The notes under the pieces are model-generated. The model was not told where the DNA came from. It saw only the letters and a list, made by a program, of their open reading frames with translations, and did no database searches. A stretch of DNA of 64,000 nucleotides from Rhododendron vialii (Eukaryota; Streptophyta; Magnoliopsida; Ericales; Ericaceae). Location of the stretch: positions 4,446,501 through 4,510,500 of the forward strand of contig NC_080564.1 in NCBI RefSeq assembly GCF_030253575.1, written 5' to 3'. The translations under genes and the position numbers were made by a program. Each line of letters opens with the position of its first letter. The first letter of the stretch is position 1. Shown in pieces: positions 35,983 to 62,031 of this stretch.

Positions 35983-36666
35983 AAAGAAAAGAGTAAAGTT
36001 GGGTCTGTTTTGACCCCAACGTTTGGGTTTTTTTTTTTAAAAAAAAAAATTTATTATGAGGATCCGACCAACAGATCACAAAATGACACCAACGGTAAAT
36101 TTTTTTTTTTTACCTACAAATGTGTGTTTTGAATAGAATTTTACACAACAAAAATTTTCTCACTTCTTCACAAACACCCTCCAAAAAAAATAGTGAATGG
36201 TGTAGTTGAGAGTGGATGAGAGTAAATGACTGAAATAAATGGTGTAGTTGAGAGTGTAGAGTAAATGGATCAAGTAAATAATGTGGTTGAGAATTGATGG
36301 GAGTAAATGGATGAAGTAAATGGTGTAATTGAAGTAGATGAGAACTAAAAAAAAAATGGGAAACTTGCACAGAATACTTTTATATGGTCTAGGCTAGTAT
36401 TTTTTTTTTCGGAATTTTTTTTTTAAGTCCTTGATTATCATTGGATACCAAAATTATTTTTCAACGAAAATAGTATTTGAATTAGGGTTAAGAAAGTTGA
36501 AGAAAATTAAGGAAGAGGAAAAGTTAGTTAATTATCCAACCTTTTTTTACATCTCACCATTGGATAGGAGTGGATTCTATTTTACATCCAACTAACTTTT
36601 AACCACTTTTTACATCTAAAATAACTATCCATCCACTTCTAAAATACATCCCCATTGGGGATGCTC
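35369..36666. mobile_element. PIF/Harbinger-like non-autonomous element, 1298 bp
   Basis: Perfect 22-bp terminal inverted repeats begin GAGCATCCCCAATGGGGATG, flanked by TAA on both sides (35366-35368 and 36667-36669). The homologous site in the downstream copy (about 38925-38935) reads uninterrupted with a single TAA, which confirms the insertion. Inside are GA-rich sequence (35780-35975) and a 45-bp minisatellite near 36190-36345. A 116-aa frame at 35535-35885 does not resemble a transposase. Confidence 0.88.
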
Positions 36667-37012
36667 TAAAGTAGCTCTGGTACCATATTTCTTTGTGTCT
36701 TTTTTTAGTCTGTGGCATCTATATTTCTTGATTATAGTTACCTTAAATGTTACTTCCGAAATGATAGTCCGGTTGCAAAACGATGATTTAAAAATATTCG
36801 GTTTTTTTTAAAGAAAAAATTTAAATTTTTTTCATTACTTTAAAGAACTCAATGATATGCAGTGAATTGTCAAATAATCAAAAAACTGTATGATTTTTTA
36901 AGTTTCCATTTTGCGAGCCGAACTATCGGGACAAAAGAAGTAATGTAATAGGCAATTATTGGAGTCGGCTGAAGTCCAGTCCATCCATTCTCCAGCAATG
37001 GGGGGCCTAGTT

Positions 37013-37280
37013 CGGGCCCACGTGAATGATCATCTCATGTACTTTGCAAAGATTAATATTTTCATGCCAAAAATTTAGCTTGAATGAACATGGATTGCAC
37101 CACCGACTAATCACACCTGTGCAAGGAAAAATAAACCTTTCACTATGCAGTTTTTTTTTTTGCACAAGTGTGATTCGATCGTATAGCAATCGATGCCTGA
37201 TTAAATTGATTTTTGACATGGACATCCGTCTTTGCGAGGTTTATGAGATGAAAGATTTGGATCATTCTCGTGGGCCTGGG
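37013..37280. repeat. Long foldback, copy A
   Basis: The left arm (about 37013-37135) and right arm (about 37150-37280) are imperfect inverted repeats. GGCCCACGTGAATGATCATC pairs with the sequence around GATCATTCTCGTGGGCC, and the inner arms hold TAATCACACCTGTGCAA and TTGCACAAGTGTGATTCGAT. Homologous to 39220-39493. Confidence 0.7.
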
Positions 37281-37299
37281 GTGGGATTAAAAATGGTTA

Positions 37300-38455
37300 A
37301 AATTGAACAGAAACATGAGATTAATGATTGGATGGGAGCCAGGTGCCCCTTCTATGGTTCAATGTGGTATTTACTTTTTGGCTCATTTGTTAAATAAAAA
37401 CGGTATTAGTTGCGAATTATTCTGGACAGTTACAAATGGTTATGCACGGTAAGCACAAAATTTTTATGAATTTTTTTTGTTGGTTATGAAAGTAGGTTAT
37501 AGACTTATAGCAGTGTGTACCAAGGTTATAGTAGTGTGTGCCCTGCGCACGGTTTTCAATAAATTTTCTCTTTCTATCGATCTCCACTTATTACTCTAAA
37601 AAATCTTCCTCAAAACCCAAAACGAACTGATTTTTCTTTTCAGTCTTATAATTTCCCTTGAATTTGCTGTTATAGGTTTAGAGGTGACGCCCATGTTTCC
37701 ATTAAGCGTTCAAGCGAAACTTCTACGACAATTATGGGTTTGTGATCTCTACTTTATTTTCATTAGTAGTAATATTTTCTGTGGTCGCTTTGTTCTCAAT
37801 TTTGTTTTCTTGTTTGCGTATATCAAGTACATTGAATGAGAAGAAAATAAAATAATTTTTCCTACATAGACATAGCACAGTGTTGGGAAACGATTCTCAG
37901 AAATTAGACGTGTTAGAAATTATTCGATCCACAATGGTTCTCCACTCTAAACATAGAGACCACACAAATTGAACGATTCCAAACACATCTGTATTCGTAT
38001 CTTCAAACCAATTCACTATTTACTGAATTACTGGAGTAATTGGGAACCCAGGTGAATTTTAGTCAATAATTGGGAACACGTTGACAATTTCACTTTCAAG
38101 ATTCGCGCAAAAGTGGATGGACCCACTTTGGGGACCCTTCTCTGTCACACGAGTGATTATTCAGCGTTTCAGGACTAACTAACTCGTGGGGACGATGCTC
38201 ACGTGTTCCTCTCCATTATTATTTAAGTAGCGACAAATTATGCGATAGAAAAATTATCATCATTTCTGATGGAAAATTATCATTTATTTATGTTGGATGA
38301 TTGCAAGATAAATGACAACCCATATCGCGTAGTGACAAATTTTCATTTGCGGATAACACGTAACAATGCCACATGATACTCCCGAAATACCCAATAATTT
38401 GCCTTATCACGCACTATATGGTTGGCCTCCTCTCTCTCTCTCTCTCTCTCTCTCA
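37300..38455. other. Spacer between the two copies of the duplicated module
   Basis: It includes the diverged homologue of AAA exon 3 at about 37660-37735 (ATTTCCCTTGAATTTGCTGT onward), where the GCAG acceptor of the functional copy reads GCTG. The rest is AT-rich with no recognised gene. Confidence 0.5.
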
Positions 38456-38464
38456 ACAATAACA

Positions 38465-38473
38465 CTATAAATA
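38465..38473 (+). promoter_or_regulatory. Candidate TATA box of the AAA+ ATPase gene
   Basis: CTATAAATA lies 102 bases before the ATG at 38567, followed by CCAAACACGCTCTCTCTAAA and a (CTG)n run. Confidence 0.65.
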
Positions 38474-38566
38474 AATGGGCGATTCTCCTCACCAAACACG
38501 CTCTCTCTAAAAGTTGCTGCTGCTGCTGCTGCTGCTGCTGCTCCTCTCTCTCTCTAGAAACCAGCT

Positions 38567-51507
<12,941 letters not shown>

Positions 51508-53043
51508 AGTATTTTTTCAGTCTTTTGTTCTGTTTTTAGGGTTGAGTTTTCTCCTTTCCTATATGGTCTTTTCCATAACGTACATTCAAATGGTGCTTCT
51601 TCTTCTTTTCTTTTTTGGGTTTTTTGAGTGAAATGTGGGAATCCAAATAGAATTCCCTGGGCTAGGTGTGTTGTGATGATAGCAAGTATAGTGAGTTTAC
51701 ATGTTTTGTGGAATTGCCAATGCTCATATAGAGGCTAGGCTCTTCCTTCTGTATAGTGAGTTCACGTGTTAGGGATGTCTAAAGTTGGCAATTTTTTTTT
51801 CTTTTGCAATATGTAGAATTTTTTTCGATCGTGCAAATTGAGGTCGGTATGTTGATCATTTCATATACTCCCTCCGTCTCTAAATAAGTGTTCGGCTTGC
51901 AAAATTAGGCTTTACAAAACATGCATATTTTTTATTAAAAATTTTAATTTTTTTTCACAATCTAATACTCCTAGAACTCATTGCTATCTATTCATTTGTA
52001 AAAAAAAGTTGATTTTTTTTAATGAAACAAATGCATTTTTTTGAAGGCTTAGTTTTGCGTGTTAGACACTTATTTAGGGACGGAGGGAGTAAAAGGTATT
52101 TTTGGTCATTTTTAGGAGTACTAGTTTGTCTTTTGTGTAGGATGTGATTCTTCTAACAAAAAAAAAAATGTCTAGTTTAGTTATATTTGCTATGGTTTTC
52201 TGTATCAACCAACTAATAGAAAACGTGTCCCGGGAAATATTTTCAAAATTACAAACGAACACTGGAAAAGTTTTCCAAAAAATGTTTTCTGCCTGAAACA
52301 TACGGGGCGTAAATGAACTACCATGTAATTTGGTTGAAGTAAAACATTTTGTTTACCAAACGCAGGATTGTTCTTCCCTAATACGAGTAATTTTCTGGGT
52401 ATATTAATTCACCATTTCCATTCGGATAATTCGATAACGTTTTCTGTTTGGTTTCTTGTTTGTGAGGGTAACAAAAAGCAACTCAAGGGAGAACTAGTAG
52501 TAAAATTCACGGGCCACATGCAAAGAAACCCAATAAAATTTTTGGACCAGAGGGCCAGCCGCTTAAAAATAATTTAATAGAGATTGACTTATTCATGGAT
52601 TAACGGCTCCTCTGTGAATAAGCCATTTGTAGAGTTAAACGATCTCATCCATTCGTTTCAACATTAGACGGTCCAGATTTTAATGAAATAATCTTCTCCG
52701 GAAAAGTTTTATTAACATCTGGACTGTCCAAAACACTTTTGGACGGTCACGATTCGCTCTTACTAACAGCAAATAATTCGAGCTAACATTTTCAAATATG
52801 ATGCTGCTCGTTAAGCACTAAACACCATCCACGCATTCTGAATCGAAATATGATGCTGCTAGTTGATCTAATGAGAGAAAAGTGCTTGCACCACAAAAAT
52901 AACAAGATTGAGAGGTTATACAGTAGGATTCCCGCTAAAATGCAAGATTGATCTATACTCTTTCATCTCTCTGCATATGATCTAATTCAAATCACGGTCT
53001 CGATCCACCCGGGACTCAATTGTAAATTCGCAACGAGGTAACA
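51508..53043. other. Convergent intergenic region between AAA and uridine kinase genes
   Basis: The two genes point at each other, so this holds both 3' ends. Apart from the Stowaway MITE at 51868-52089, no gene or RNA was recognised. Confidence 0.55.
51868..52089. mobile_element. Stowaway MITE (222 bp)
   Basis: The ends are CTCCCTCCGTCTCTAAATAA and the inverse TTATTTAGGGACGGAGGGAG, flanked by TA (51866-51867 and 52090-52091). Confidence 0.92.
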
Positions 53044-56000
53044 TCAATCATCAGTGCCAAAATACCGATCACCGAACTCTCCCATACCCGGTACGACACG
53101 GAACTCTTCATTCAGTGCAACATCGATCTCTGAAGTGACGATTTTCAGAGATGGGAACCGTTTGCAAACACATTGAATTCCCTCAGGGGCCTAAACACAA
53201 CATATGTAGCAGTATTTTCAGTCTATATATGGTGAGAGCATTCAAGCACTTGAAAGTTGAAACCAACAGCAGGAAATAACTTACAGAAATGAGATTCAGA
53301 AATATTATGTGGGATTCTGGAACTCCTTTTTGTATAAGTAGTTCAATTGCTTGGTTAGCAGAGTTACCTTCAAGGAAGCCATTGCAGTATGTTAGGTTCT
53401 AAGCACAAGATTTAATGATTAATGTATTTTTTTTTTAAAAGATGAAAGGAAAAAAAAAAATCATAAAATGCAACCCATCTTTTCTTGAGCGAAAATTGCA
53501 TGACATAAATAGACGACTGAAAACATTCAACAAATGCAAGAAAATTACCCGTAGCAAGAACTGGATCCAGAAGCAAGACATGGCGTTCTGAAATATCCTT
53601 GGGGAGTTTTTCATATATAAGCTGCTTAAGAGAGAATTTCTGTTACAAACTCTTACGATCCTCATGAAAACGAAACGTGATGGACAGATGAAATATATAA
53701 GTGCAAGCATGGATGGTGGTTGTTTTTATTTTTTATCCCGCTTTTTATCCCGCTTTATTCTGTGGTTACCTGCTTCCCATTGTCACCATCACGGTGGATA
53801 AGAATTTTTCCAATTTTTATTCCTTTGCAGCAAGCACGCAATGCATTTTCCATACTTTCACCACTGTCAGAACATTCATGCAAGATAACCAAGTCACCAA
53901 CGGTCAATTAACCAAAATCCAGCATCATGTATGAGCATCCCAATTTAATAGGAAAGAGAATGCCAAAACGGAAAGCAAAGTCTCTTGGTACTAGGCATCA
54001 CAGTGCATGCAAAAAGGGAACGCCGTATCCGACGCTGACATTACAGAGAAAGCCAAAATGAACACCAAAAATGTAGAAATAGAAGAGGATGAGTAACAGT
54101 AGGAAAAACAGGCTTTAGCAGCACTTATGAGTCTATGACAAACACAGGAAGCTTAAGAGCAAGTATGACTTTTGGCAGAAAGTTGGTTCCCATCAAGATT
54201 CATTTTCATTTCACGGGCATTTTGAGTCGATCCGTAACCAGAAGTGCTTTCTGTATCACCAGAAATCTCACCTTCGAATAATGGAAACTCCACATAATTT
54301 CTTGCAAAAGTCAACCCCAGTATACACTGACCCTGCATCCATAAAGTCAACAAATCAACAAACTTTCTTGGGGAGACAAAAACGGCAAGAGTAGCACATG
54401 GTCTTCAAAAAAGAAGAAAAACACATAGACCTCCTATTTGTTTTGCTTTATTAATTTCGACAATCACTATTGCCACTCCTATTTATGAACAAGAAAGTAT
54501 CACACATTGCAGACCACTAGGAATCTTACCTGTTAATATAGAGACAAAAGATGTCAGAAAATATCGAGTGTCACATGTCACACACAACTAAATAATTAGT
54601 GAAATAAAGAGGAAGCACAATGAGTAAGAAGAGTTAAGTGAGCAAGGTAAAATATGTCAAACATTTGCCCTTCAATTTCTTAAAGCACAAGGAAGTGTAA
54701 GCTTTTAAGAAAAGATGAGACAAAAAAGTTTCAAAAGTAAAATTAAAAAACCACCGAAACTAAAATTAAACAAGAATGTTAAAAAACTAAAATTAAACAA
54801 GCCAAACCAAACCAAACCGATCCCTACATGCCATTGGGGTTAGCAAACATTACAATTGAACACCCACCGAAAAACACAAACCACGGTCATCACTCATCAG
54901 CCATATCTCTCTGACATGCTCCTTTATGAGAACTGTTGAAAGGAAAGGAAAAAGAAAAGGGGAAAAGTTGAATCTAAGTTCCTTGCTTACTTCTGATAAA
55001 CATACCTGTTGGAGTAACTACTTGCTTCTCAGTAAAGGGTAAATGGCCAAGGCCATGCTCCACAACCTGAAACTCAAAATAAATACTACCAATGATGCTT
55101 GGTATGATGTAGCATATTATTCCTTTAGTCTCAGTAAACCAGCAGTCTGGGATTAACAAATATGTGATAGTACCAGACGAATAAGCCGGTCCGAATAAAA
55201 TACAAAATCATGCTTTGATATGTCACAATCCCGAATCAGCGTATGCATACCCCTTATCTGCAAAACAGGTCTCAAGTATTAATGGATGAACTAAAGTTAA
55301 GTTCGAATTTCAGTGACAAGACATGTATAATAATAGTTTATCGGCCAGTGATAAGATCTCTTTCCCTTTATGTTCATGTGAGTGACCATCTTCACCAGTA
55401 CTCTAGTGCTAATACAGTGGCTTTGTCATCATGATTGCTGATTGTCCCCTATGCAATTATAATGTCATGATCACAATGGAAGCCAAAATATGTCACTATC
55501 ATCACCATGGAAGGAAACCACAATTTCTCACAGTTTAATGAGCACAACCTTTCTTTAGGCCATTTCTCTTTACGTATCAAAATGTTGACTGTTCCGTGTT
55601 TTGGTCTAGTTCACTTATCGTTGGTAACTAGCATGTTTGGGTGGTCAAATATGAGAAAAACACTATTTAGTCATTCATCCTTCCCTCAGCACCCCTAAAC
55701 GCACATGTACTCAATGTCCAATGTAGCTCAGATCAGGAAGCTAAGAATGTGCAAGAAATGGAAAGTACATTAAATCCAGCAGATAAGAAAGATTTACCTG
55801 GAATGTTGATTGAATAACATAAACATTAGGATATATTTTGCAGAGGTCATGCTGACCAAGTTTTGTGCGGATATGTTGGACAATTAAATCAATTGCAACA
55901 TGATTATCACCTCCCCGCGGTATTATAACATCAGCGTACTTCTTTGAGGGCAGGACAAAATCATCAAAAGCAGGTTTCACAAACTTTGCATACTGCACAA

Positions 56001-57183
56001 TTACAAAATCTAGAGTTTATATTACTATTATGCTATCACAACGAAAGTTATCAAGTCTCCTAAACACAAGATTGAACAGTGCTTCACTATCATTTATCAC
56101 AAACAAAGGAACTACTAACAGAAGTAAACAAGGCTTGCCTGTTCAAGCACAGAGTCTATGTCCCTACCCCTTTCAACTGTATCACGCCTTATCCTACGAG
56201 CAAGCCTCACATCAGCATCTATAATATTCCAGTATCAGTCAACAAATACCATAGTGAGAGAAAGATTGCAGTAGAAATAACACAGAAATGCCTCAAAAGA
56301 AGCATATCATCAATGGGACACGCAAGTAAAAACCAGTGCATCAACAAGGTGTGAAAATCATAGTTTCTTGTTCAACATAACAAGCATATTTAATGAATCA
56401 CTTTGCTAACTGATTCAAGATAAAGAAAGCGAAACAAGAAGCTACATACACAAGCAGGTTATGCTGAAATTCTTGAAGTACCGTTTAGAAGAGGGTGGTG
56501 TCTGCCATGTGGTGTTTTCCTAAGGCAATTAAATGGTAGTATTCCAGGTAATCATGTCCAGAGTACATATACACATATATACAAGCTAGGCACTGTCACT
56601 GAGGCTTGCAAAACATATTCCCCGTGACCTTCTAAGCATTGAATGAACTACATTATTCTGAGTCCCAAAGTCATCAGCTAAAACCCTCTTAGAAATTATG
56701 CACAATTTCAAAGCCAATACAGCAATGTCACTATAATGCTCAGCAAAACAAACAAAGATGTGATAACATATTGCAGCTCATTCGCCAAATTTCACAGTTA
56801 ACAAATGAGAAACCATCAGAGTGAAGGAGTGAGACCTGTATCAACGAAAATCTTCATATTCATCAAGTTGCGAACACGTGCGTCATGGAAAACTAGAATT
56901 CCCTCCAAGATAATCACATCAGATGCATTTACCTGACGAAGATTGTAAGCTTAAACCACAAAGTTGGAGGAAAGTTCAAAAATTAAGCACGAGTTTTCAC
57001 CACCACCACCACAAGAAGATTAGTTATAGCAGCAAGATTAACTCATCAACATAATCTCTCTCTCTCTCAAGATTGGAAACTTAAACCACAGTTGGAGGAA
57101 AGTTCAAAAATTAAGCACGAGTTTTCACCACCACCACAAGACGAGTAGTTATAGCATCAAAATTAACTAATTAATTCATCAAC

Positions 57184-57220
<37 letters not shown>

Positions 57221-60200
57221 CAACTAAGAGCAAAAAATTTTACACCACAAACAATGAAAGAATCATTTTCTAGAAGGTCAAGATGCCTCATACTTTGTAT
57301 CAAGAGCTGGGCCAACATGGGAAAAAGTTCTAACCTCCTGAGGCCTTTGGAAGTGATCCAACGCTTGGGTTTCTAAAAATCGATTATATTGCTTTTCTTC
57401 CAGTAAGGTAATATAGAGAAAGCATTAGCTAAAATTTTGACATTGAAAGAGTTGATCCTATTTCCTTCTTCCACATTCAATGAAATTATTCACTCTCTTG
57501 CATAACAAGGAGAATAGCTTCTAACTGCAACATGCTCCATTCACATAGAAAAAACGACCAATTTCTTTCTTTTTGTCTTCACCCTTTAATTTGCTAACTA
57601 GCAATAAAACGAAGGACAAACAAAAAGTGGATCAATTCATTCTTAACAAGTTCCAGGCAACAAAAATTCTTCACTACCTTTGATAAAGAATGTACCTGCC
57701 GGAAACTCTCCGAACTTCTGCGGTGCTTTTTGAAATCATATATTGGAACCTGGACACATTGGCCACATCTGAGTTTCTCCGCGCACTCTAGAAGCTGCTC
57801 AGTGTCAAAAGCATCTAATACAAATAAACTTAAAATTAAAAGGCTTACAGAAATGCTTTTCTTATAGAGGGTACTCAAATGTAGTAGCAGCATATAGTCA
57901 GCAAAGTTGACGGAAAAATACCAGCTAATCTTACTGTACGACTGAAACCAAGTGAAGGCCTACAGTAAATCAGTAACATCTAATCATAAATTTGATTACC
58001 AGGATGATCAAAATTATATTCGTGGACACGTTCTGCTTCTTCAGCTGTCAAGCCACGATAAAATGAATCCTAGAGAGCCACAGCACATACAATTCAGGAA
58101 ATATGAAAAGGAAAACAATCATTCACTTAGAAAATAGCTATATCAAATAATGAACTAAAGATGAGCATGTATCACATTCATTACAAGGCAAGTGGGAGAA
58201 AAATTACAAGAATTTTGGGAAGCATAGCATCTCATTTGCATATGAGGTCCGCCTACCTAATAACAAATGCTGAGTGCACCTCGAGGCATGAACATGAGCA
58301 TGCATACACACATACACAGACCATTTTCAGTACTACCTACGGCAACAAGTTTCCGTTCACCTACTCCCATATTACATCAAGGGAAAATGCTGATCATAAA
58401 TCATGATTAGCTATCTTAACTTCACCGGATTACAAAGCGGGATTACAGAGAAATGGATCATTGAGCTTACACCCAAGCTTTAACATCTCCACTCATTTGT
58501 ACTCCACCTATGCCTAAAAAATAAGCTACAATATTGATGAACACAAACTACACTAATGTTGAAACAAGAAGACTAGTTATCAATGGTATGACTCCTTCGA
58601 TGAAGCATTTCAATATTTCAATTTCCCTTTTGTAGCAATCCCTCAACTGTTGTAATTTTTACTTCAGAGCCTCCATTCATGGCCTAGCTTGTTTTGAGTG
58701 GAGTACTGAGCTTTATTCTATATCTCTTGTATTGTGATGACATATAATAATCATTGATTAAGAAAAGAGCAACTGCATACGAAACGTTTAGTCATTCAGT
58801 TAAGTATTTTTACTTTCATTCTGACAAAAAGCATCACATATATTCAGTTGAAGTATTCCAAAAGGTAAAGGGGATCACTCCCTGAGGAAAACTACACTCA
58901 CAAGTCCATGAAATTTCCACTTTTTATTTGTCAGTATTCCAAGTATCTTCCTACTCTGCATCTACCCTAAAATGGACCTGCTTTTTCCCAGTAAACCAGT
59001 AAAATGGCCCAGGCCACCATTTGTCAACTACCCAAACACACAAATGAGCTCTCTCGGCTTGCTAGTTCGAGTTCATTCATTCCAAAATCTGCAGTCCAGT
59101 ATTTATCAGTTACAAATTTTGCGAAAAGAATGTGCAGTTGATTTCAATGAGGCTCAATACATTGTAAATTTGGTTACAGGGGGTAAACAAGATGATGGTT
59201 GAGCAAACTATTCAAAACATGAAACACCTTCAAAGCCTAGCACCATAGAAAGAATATGCATTTTAGCCTCCCCCAAAAGTAGAAGGAAATATTCTTGCTT
59301 TCGGAGCAAATAATAGCTTGCATGGAGCATAATTTTAAATTATTTCAAGTGCAGCATATTCAACATATGGTATTAGTTAATAACAGAACGTGTACAGAAT
59401 GTACAAAACAAAAATAAGCACCAAATAACATTTAACCAATTGATAACGTATTCCAACAAACCTGATTGACAAGAACAACCCGATGATCATGAAGCTGTTG
59501 AATGATCATGTCACACACTGTTGTCTTACCAGAAGCCGTCCCTCCCGAAACTCCTATCAATTGTCACGAAACAAAAATATGGCAAACGTCATCCAACTGA
59601 AATGAGAAATTCCTATCAATTGTCACAATAAAGAAGGAAAAAAGAAGAAGATAAAGCTCATCAAACTGAATTTCAGTTGTAACAGAACCGGAGACCTAAA
59701 AAGACTTTACAAAGAAAACCAAGAATTTTTTTGTGAGAAAATTGATATTCCCTCCATCCCATTATAATGATGCACTTTCACTATCCCATGGACCCATACG
59801 TCTCCCTAAATAATCTACATTTACTTCGTTATGTTCTTCTTTAAATGAGTTTGAAAAGTTCGTCCAAATCAACTAACTACTCCCTCCGTCCCATTTTGTT
59901 TGTTCTCTATCGTTTTGACCTCCAAAAACAAACTACTCTCCGAAATAGTTTCGTAAACGGTGCAAAAAGCTCGAAAAATTATTCTCTGAGAGCACTTTAT
60001 TTTTTGGATTCAAAATGGCACGACTTCTCGTAGGAAGCATACAAAATGGTACGGATTAATTTTTGGACAAGTTAATAGCTGGACTTTATTCGGATCAACA
60101 AACTGTGCATCAATAATTAGTACAACCAATCAATTGCGCAATCAAAGGGAGGGGAAACTAACATCAGAAGCCAAATACACTTTAGTAGAGATTAACGGAA

Positions 60201-60358
60201 TTACCAATGACGAAGGGGCGTTTGGGAGAGTTGGAATCGGCCAGGGTTGAGGGAGAAGGAGAGGTGGAGAGGAGGCCGCCGTCGAGTCGGAGGCCGGAAA
60301 AGTGGGGCCCCGACGCCGCCTCCATCGCGATATCTATCGGCGTGATCTCCTCCGGCAT
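53044..60358 (-). CDS. UKL: Uridine kinase / uracil phosphoribosyltransferase-like protein (14 exons)
   Basis: Pyrimidine salvage: phosphorylates uridine to UMP; the C-terminal half resembles UPRT. Exons from the 5' end: 60205-60358, 59462-59553, 58000-58069, 57696-57814, 56836-56932, 56139-56218, 55798-55992, 55174-55257, 55006-55066, 54272-54332, 53770-53863, 53549-53621, 53285-53367, 53044-53190. Phases agree, giving 469 aa (Arabidopsis UKL proteins about 470-490). The start [20 protein letters not shown] is family-typical. The P-loop GTASGKTT is at residues 56-63. Kinase motifs include [20 protein letters not shown] and [13 protein letters not shown]. The UPRT half has [14 protein letters not shown] and the PRPP loop DPVLATGNS (388-396). 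It ends [15 protein letters not shown]. The intron after exon 6 uses a GC donor. The exact UKL paralogue is not assigned. A CT-rich leader precedes the ATG. Confidence 0.96.
56945..57216. repeat. Tandem duplication of about 130 bp plus (CT)n in uridine kinase intron
   Basis: Units 56953-57070 and 57082-57216 share GTTGGAGGAAAGTTCAAAAA and TTAAGCACGAGTTTTCACCA, and both end in CT repeats; the second run is about 30 bases. Confidence 0.85.
58075..59455. other. Large uridine kinase intron without recognised features
   Basis: The intron between exons 2 and 3 is AT-rich and holds only short chance frames on the plus strand. Confidence 0.6.
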
Positions 60359-61330
60359 CTTCTCTCTCTCTCTTGTCTGTCTCTCTCTCTCTCTCCTTTC
60401 TGTCTCTAGTGTCGATTTCCTTATCTCTGTAGCAGTGGAAGCAGCCACAGCAGTTCTGGTCTTTGGGGACACTACTGGGATCTTTGTCGCCTATTAACGC
60501 TCAGAAAGTATATCTGCAGCATATAGCCATATACTGTGCACATACAATCATGGCATGGGGTTCATTACGAATCTCATTCAAACAATTCGAGCCGTTTATT
60601 AAATGTAAAAAAAGATTCGAGTGTCCTCCGCGAGAAGTTAGCTCAAATCGACACCAATAAGTGATGGTACAATTTTGTTTATCCTCTTTAGAAGCGGGTG
60701 AACATTATCCTCCCGTTTATTGGTTAAAATAATATGAATCCTATCACAAGTGATGTCATGCTTACTCTGCAATATATTTTTTGGTAAGTATTACTTTGTA
60801 GTGGGATCCACACTATTTCAACCAATAGAAATGAGCATAATATTTACATGATGGGATCCATACCATTTCAACCAATAGAAAGGAAGTTAATGTTTACATG
60901 GTGAGATCCACACCATTTCAACAAATAAAAAAAAGGGTTACGTCCATTCTTTTTTTAAGGAAGATGAACAAAACTCAACCAAATCATCTAACTTTTGGGT
61001 CAATTCGCAAAAGATAAATCTCTTTTGTGAATTTCTTAGGCCCCATTTCACTAAACTTTTTTTTAAAAAAATGTATATTTTTAAAAATTTTAAACTTTAA
61101 AATAATGAGTGTACAAAAATATTTTTTTATGTCGTTTAAAATATTTTTCAAAGAATATCCATGTTATATATTTTTATATTTCAATAAATTTTTTATTTTT
61201 ACATTAAAAAATTACAAAAATAATTCTTTTAAAAAATAAATATTTTCTTAATCTCAGTATGAATGGTCTTGCCTTTGATAGACTGAGGAAGAAAAAGTAC
61301 TACCGTAATAATGAAAGAAGTCCAATTTAA

Positions 61331-61709
61331 GGGAAATGATACATCCACCGAGGTTTCCCACTGCACCGCACATACGCCGGGCCCACTCTGGCTACCGGAC
61401 GGCCGATCCAAGCCGTTTAAAAATTCTATAAAAAAAAACCGAGTGGGCCCACGCGGGAATCAACGGCATCCAACATGTCTAGGTGCTCGATCCGAACTTC
61501 CATTTTTAACGTCTTAGATCATCTGATTTTTGGAAGTTCGGATCGAGAACGTACACAGGTCGGATGCCATTGATTCTCACGTGAGCCCACTCGGTTTTTT
61601 TTTATAGAATTTTTGGACGGTTCGGATCGGCCGTCCGGTGGCCGAAGTGGGCCCGGCGTGCGTGCGGTTGGCGGTGCGGTGGGGGAACTCGGTGGGTGTA
61701 TCATTTCCC
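61331..61709. mobile_element. Mutator-like MITE with about 180-bp inverted arms
   Basis: It starts GGGAAATGATACATCCACCG and ends with its inverse GGTGTATCATTTCCC. The arms extend inward through GGCCGATCC, AACCGAGTGGGC, and CGATCCGAACTTCCA/TGGAAGTTCGGATCG, leaving a loop of about 30 bases near 61506-61535. A perfect 9-bp duplication CCAATTTAA flanks it (61322-61330, 61710-61718), as for Mutator-type transposition. No coding capacity. Confidence 0.9.
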
Positions 61710-62031
61710 CCAATTTAAAATGCTTATGTACTGTAATTGTTTTGAGATTAAATTATACGGAGTATACGGAGAGTCAGTATGACTATGACATGGTGAACAG
61801 AAAACCAACCAAAATGTGCCACCTAATCCCACAACCAAATGCCCACACTCAAATCTCTGCACCCTGCTCACCTCATCACCTCCCATTTCCCGACGACCAC
61901 CGACTACTCCCACTACCGGCCACAACCACCAGTGGGCTAGTACTCCATCCATGGTCCACTTATGACAATATGTGGAATTCTTTTCAGATTCACCTCAATA
62001 ATCAAAATTGTTTGTTTTTCAAGAATTTAGA

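Noticed and set aside
59752..60050. Stowaway-like termini (CTCCCTCCGTCCC near 59880 and CCCTCCATCCC near 59759)
   Set aside because: Only one convincing end is visible for each; no matching inverted end with TA duplication was found.
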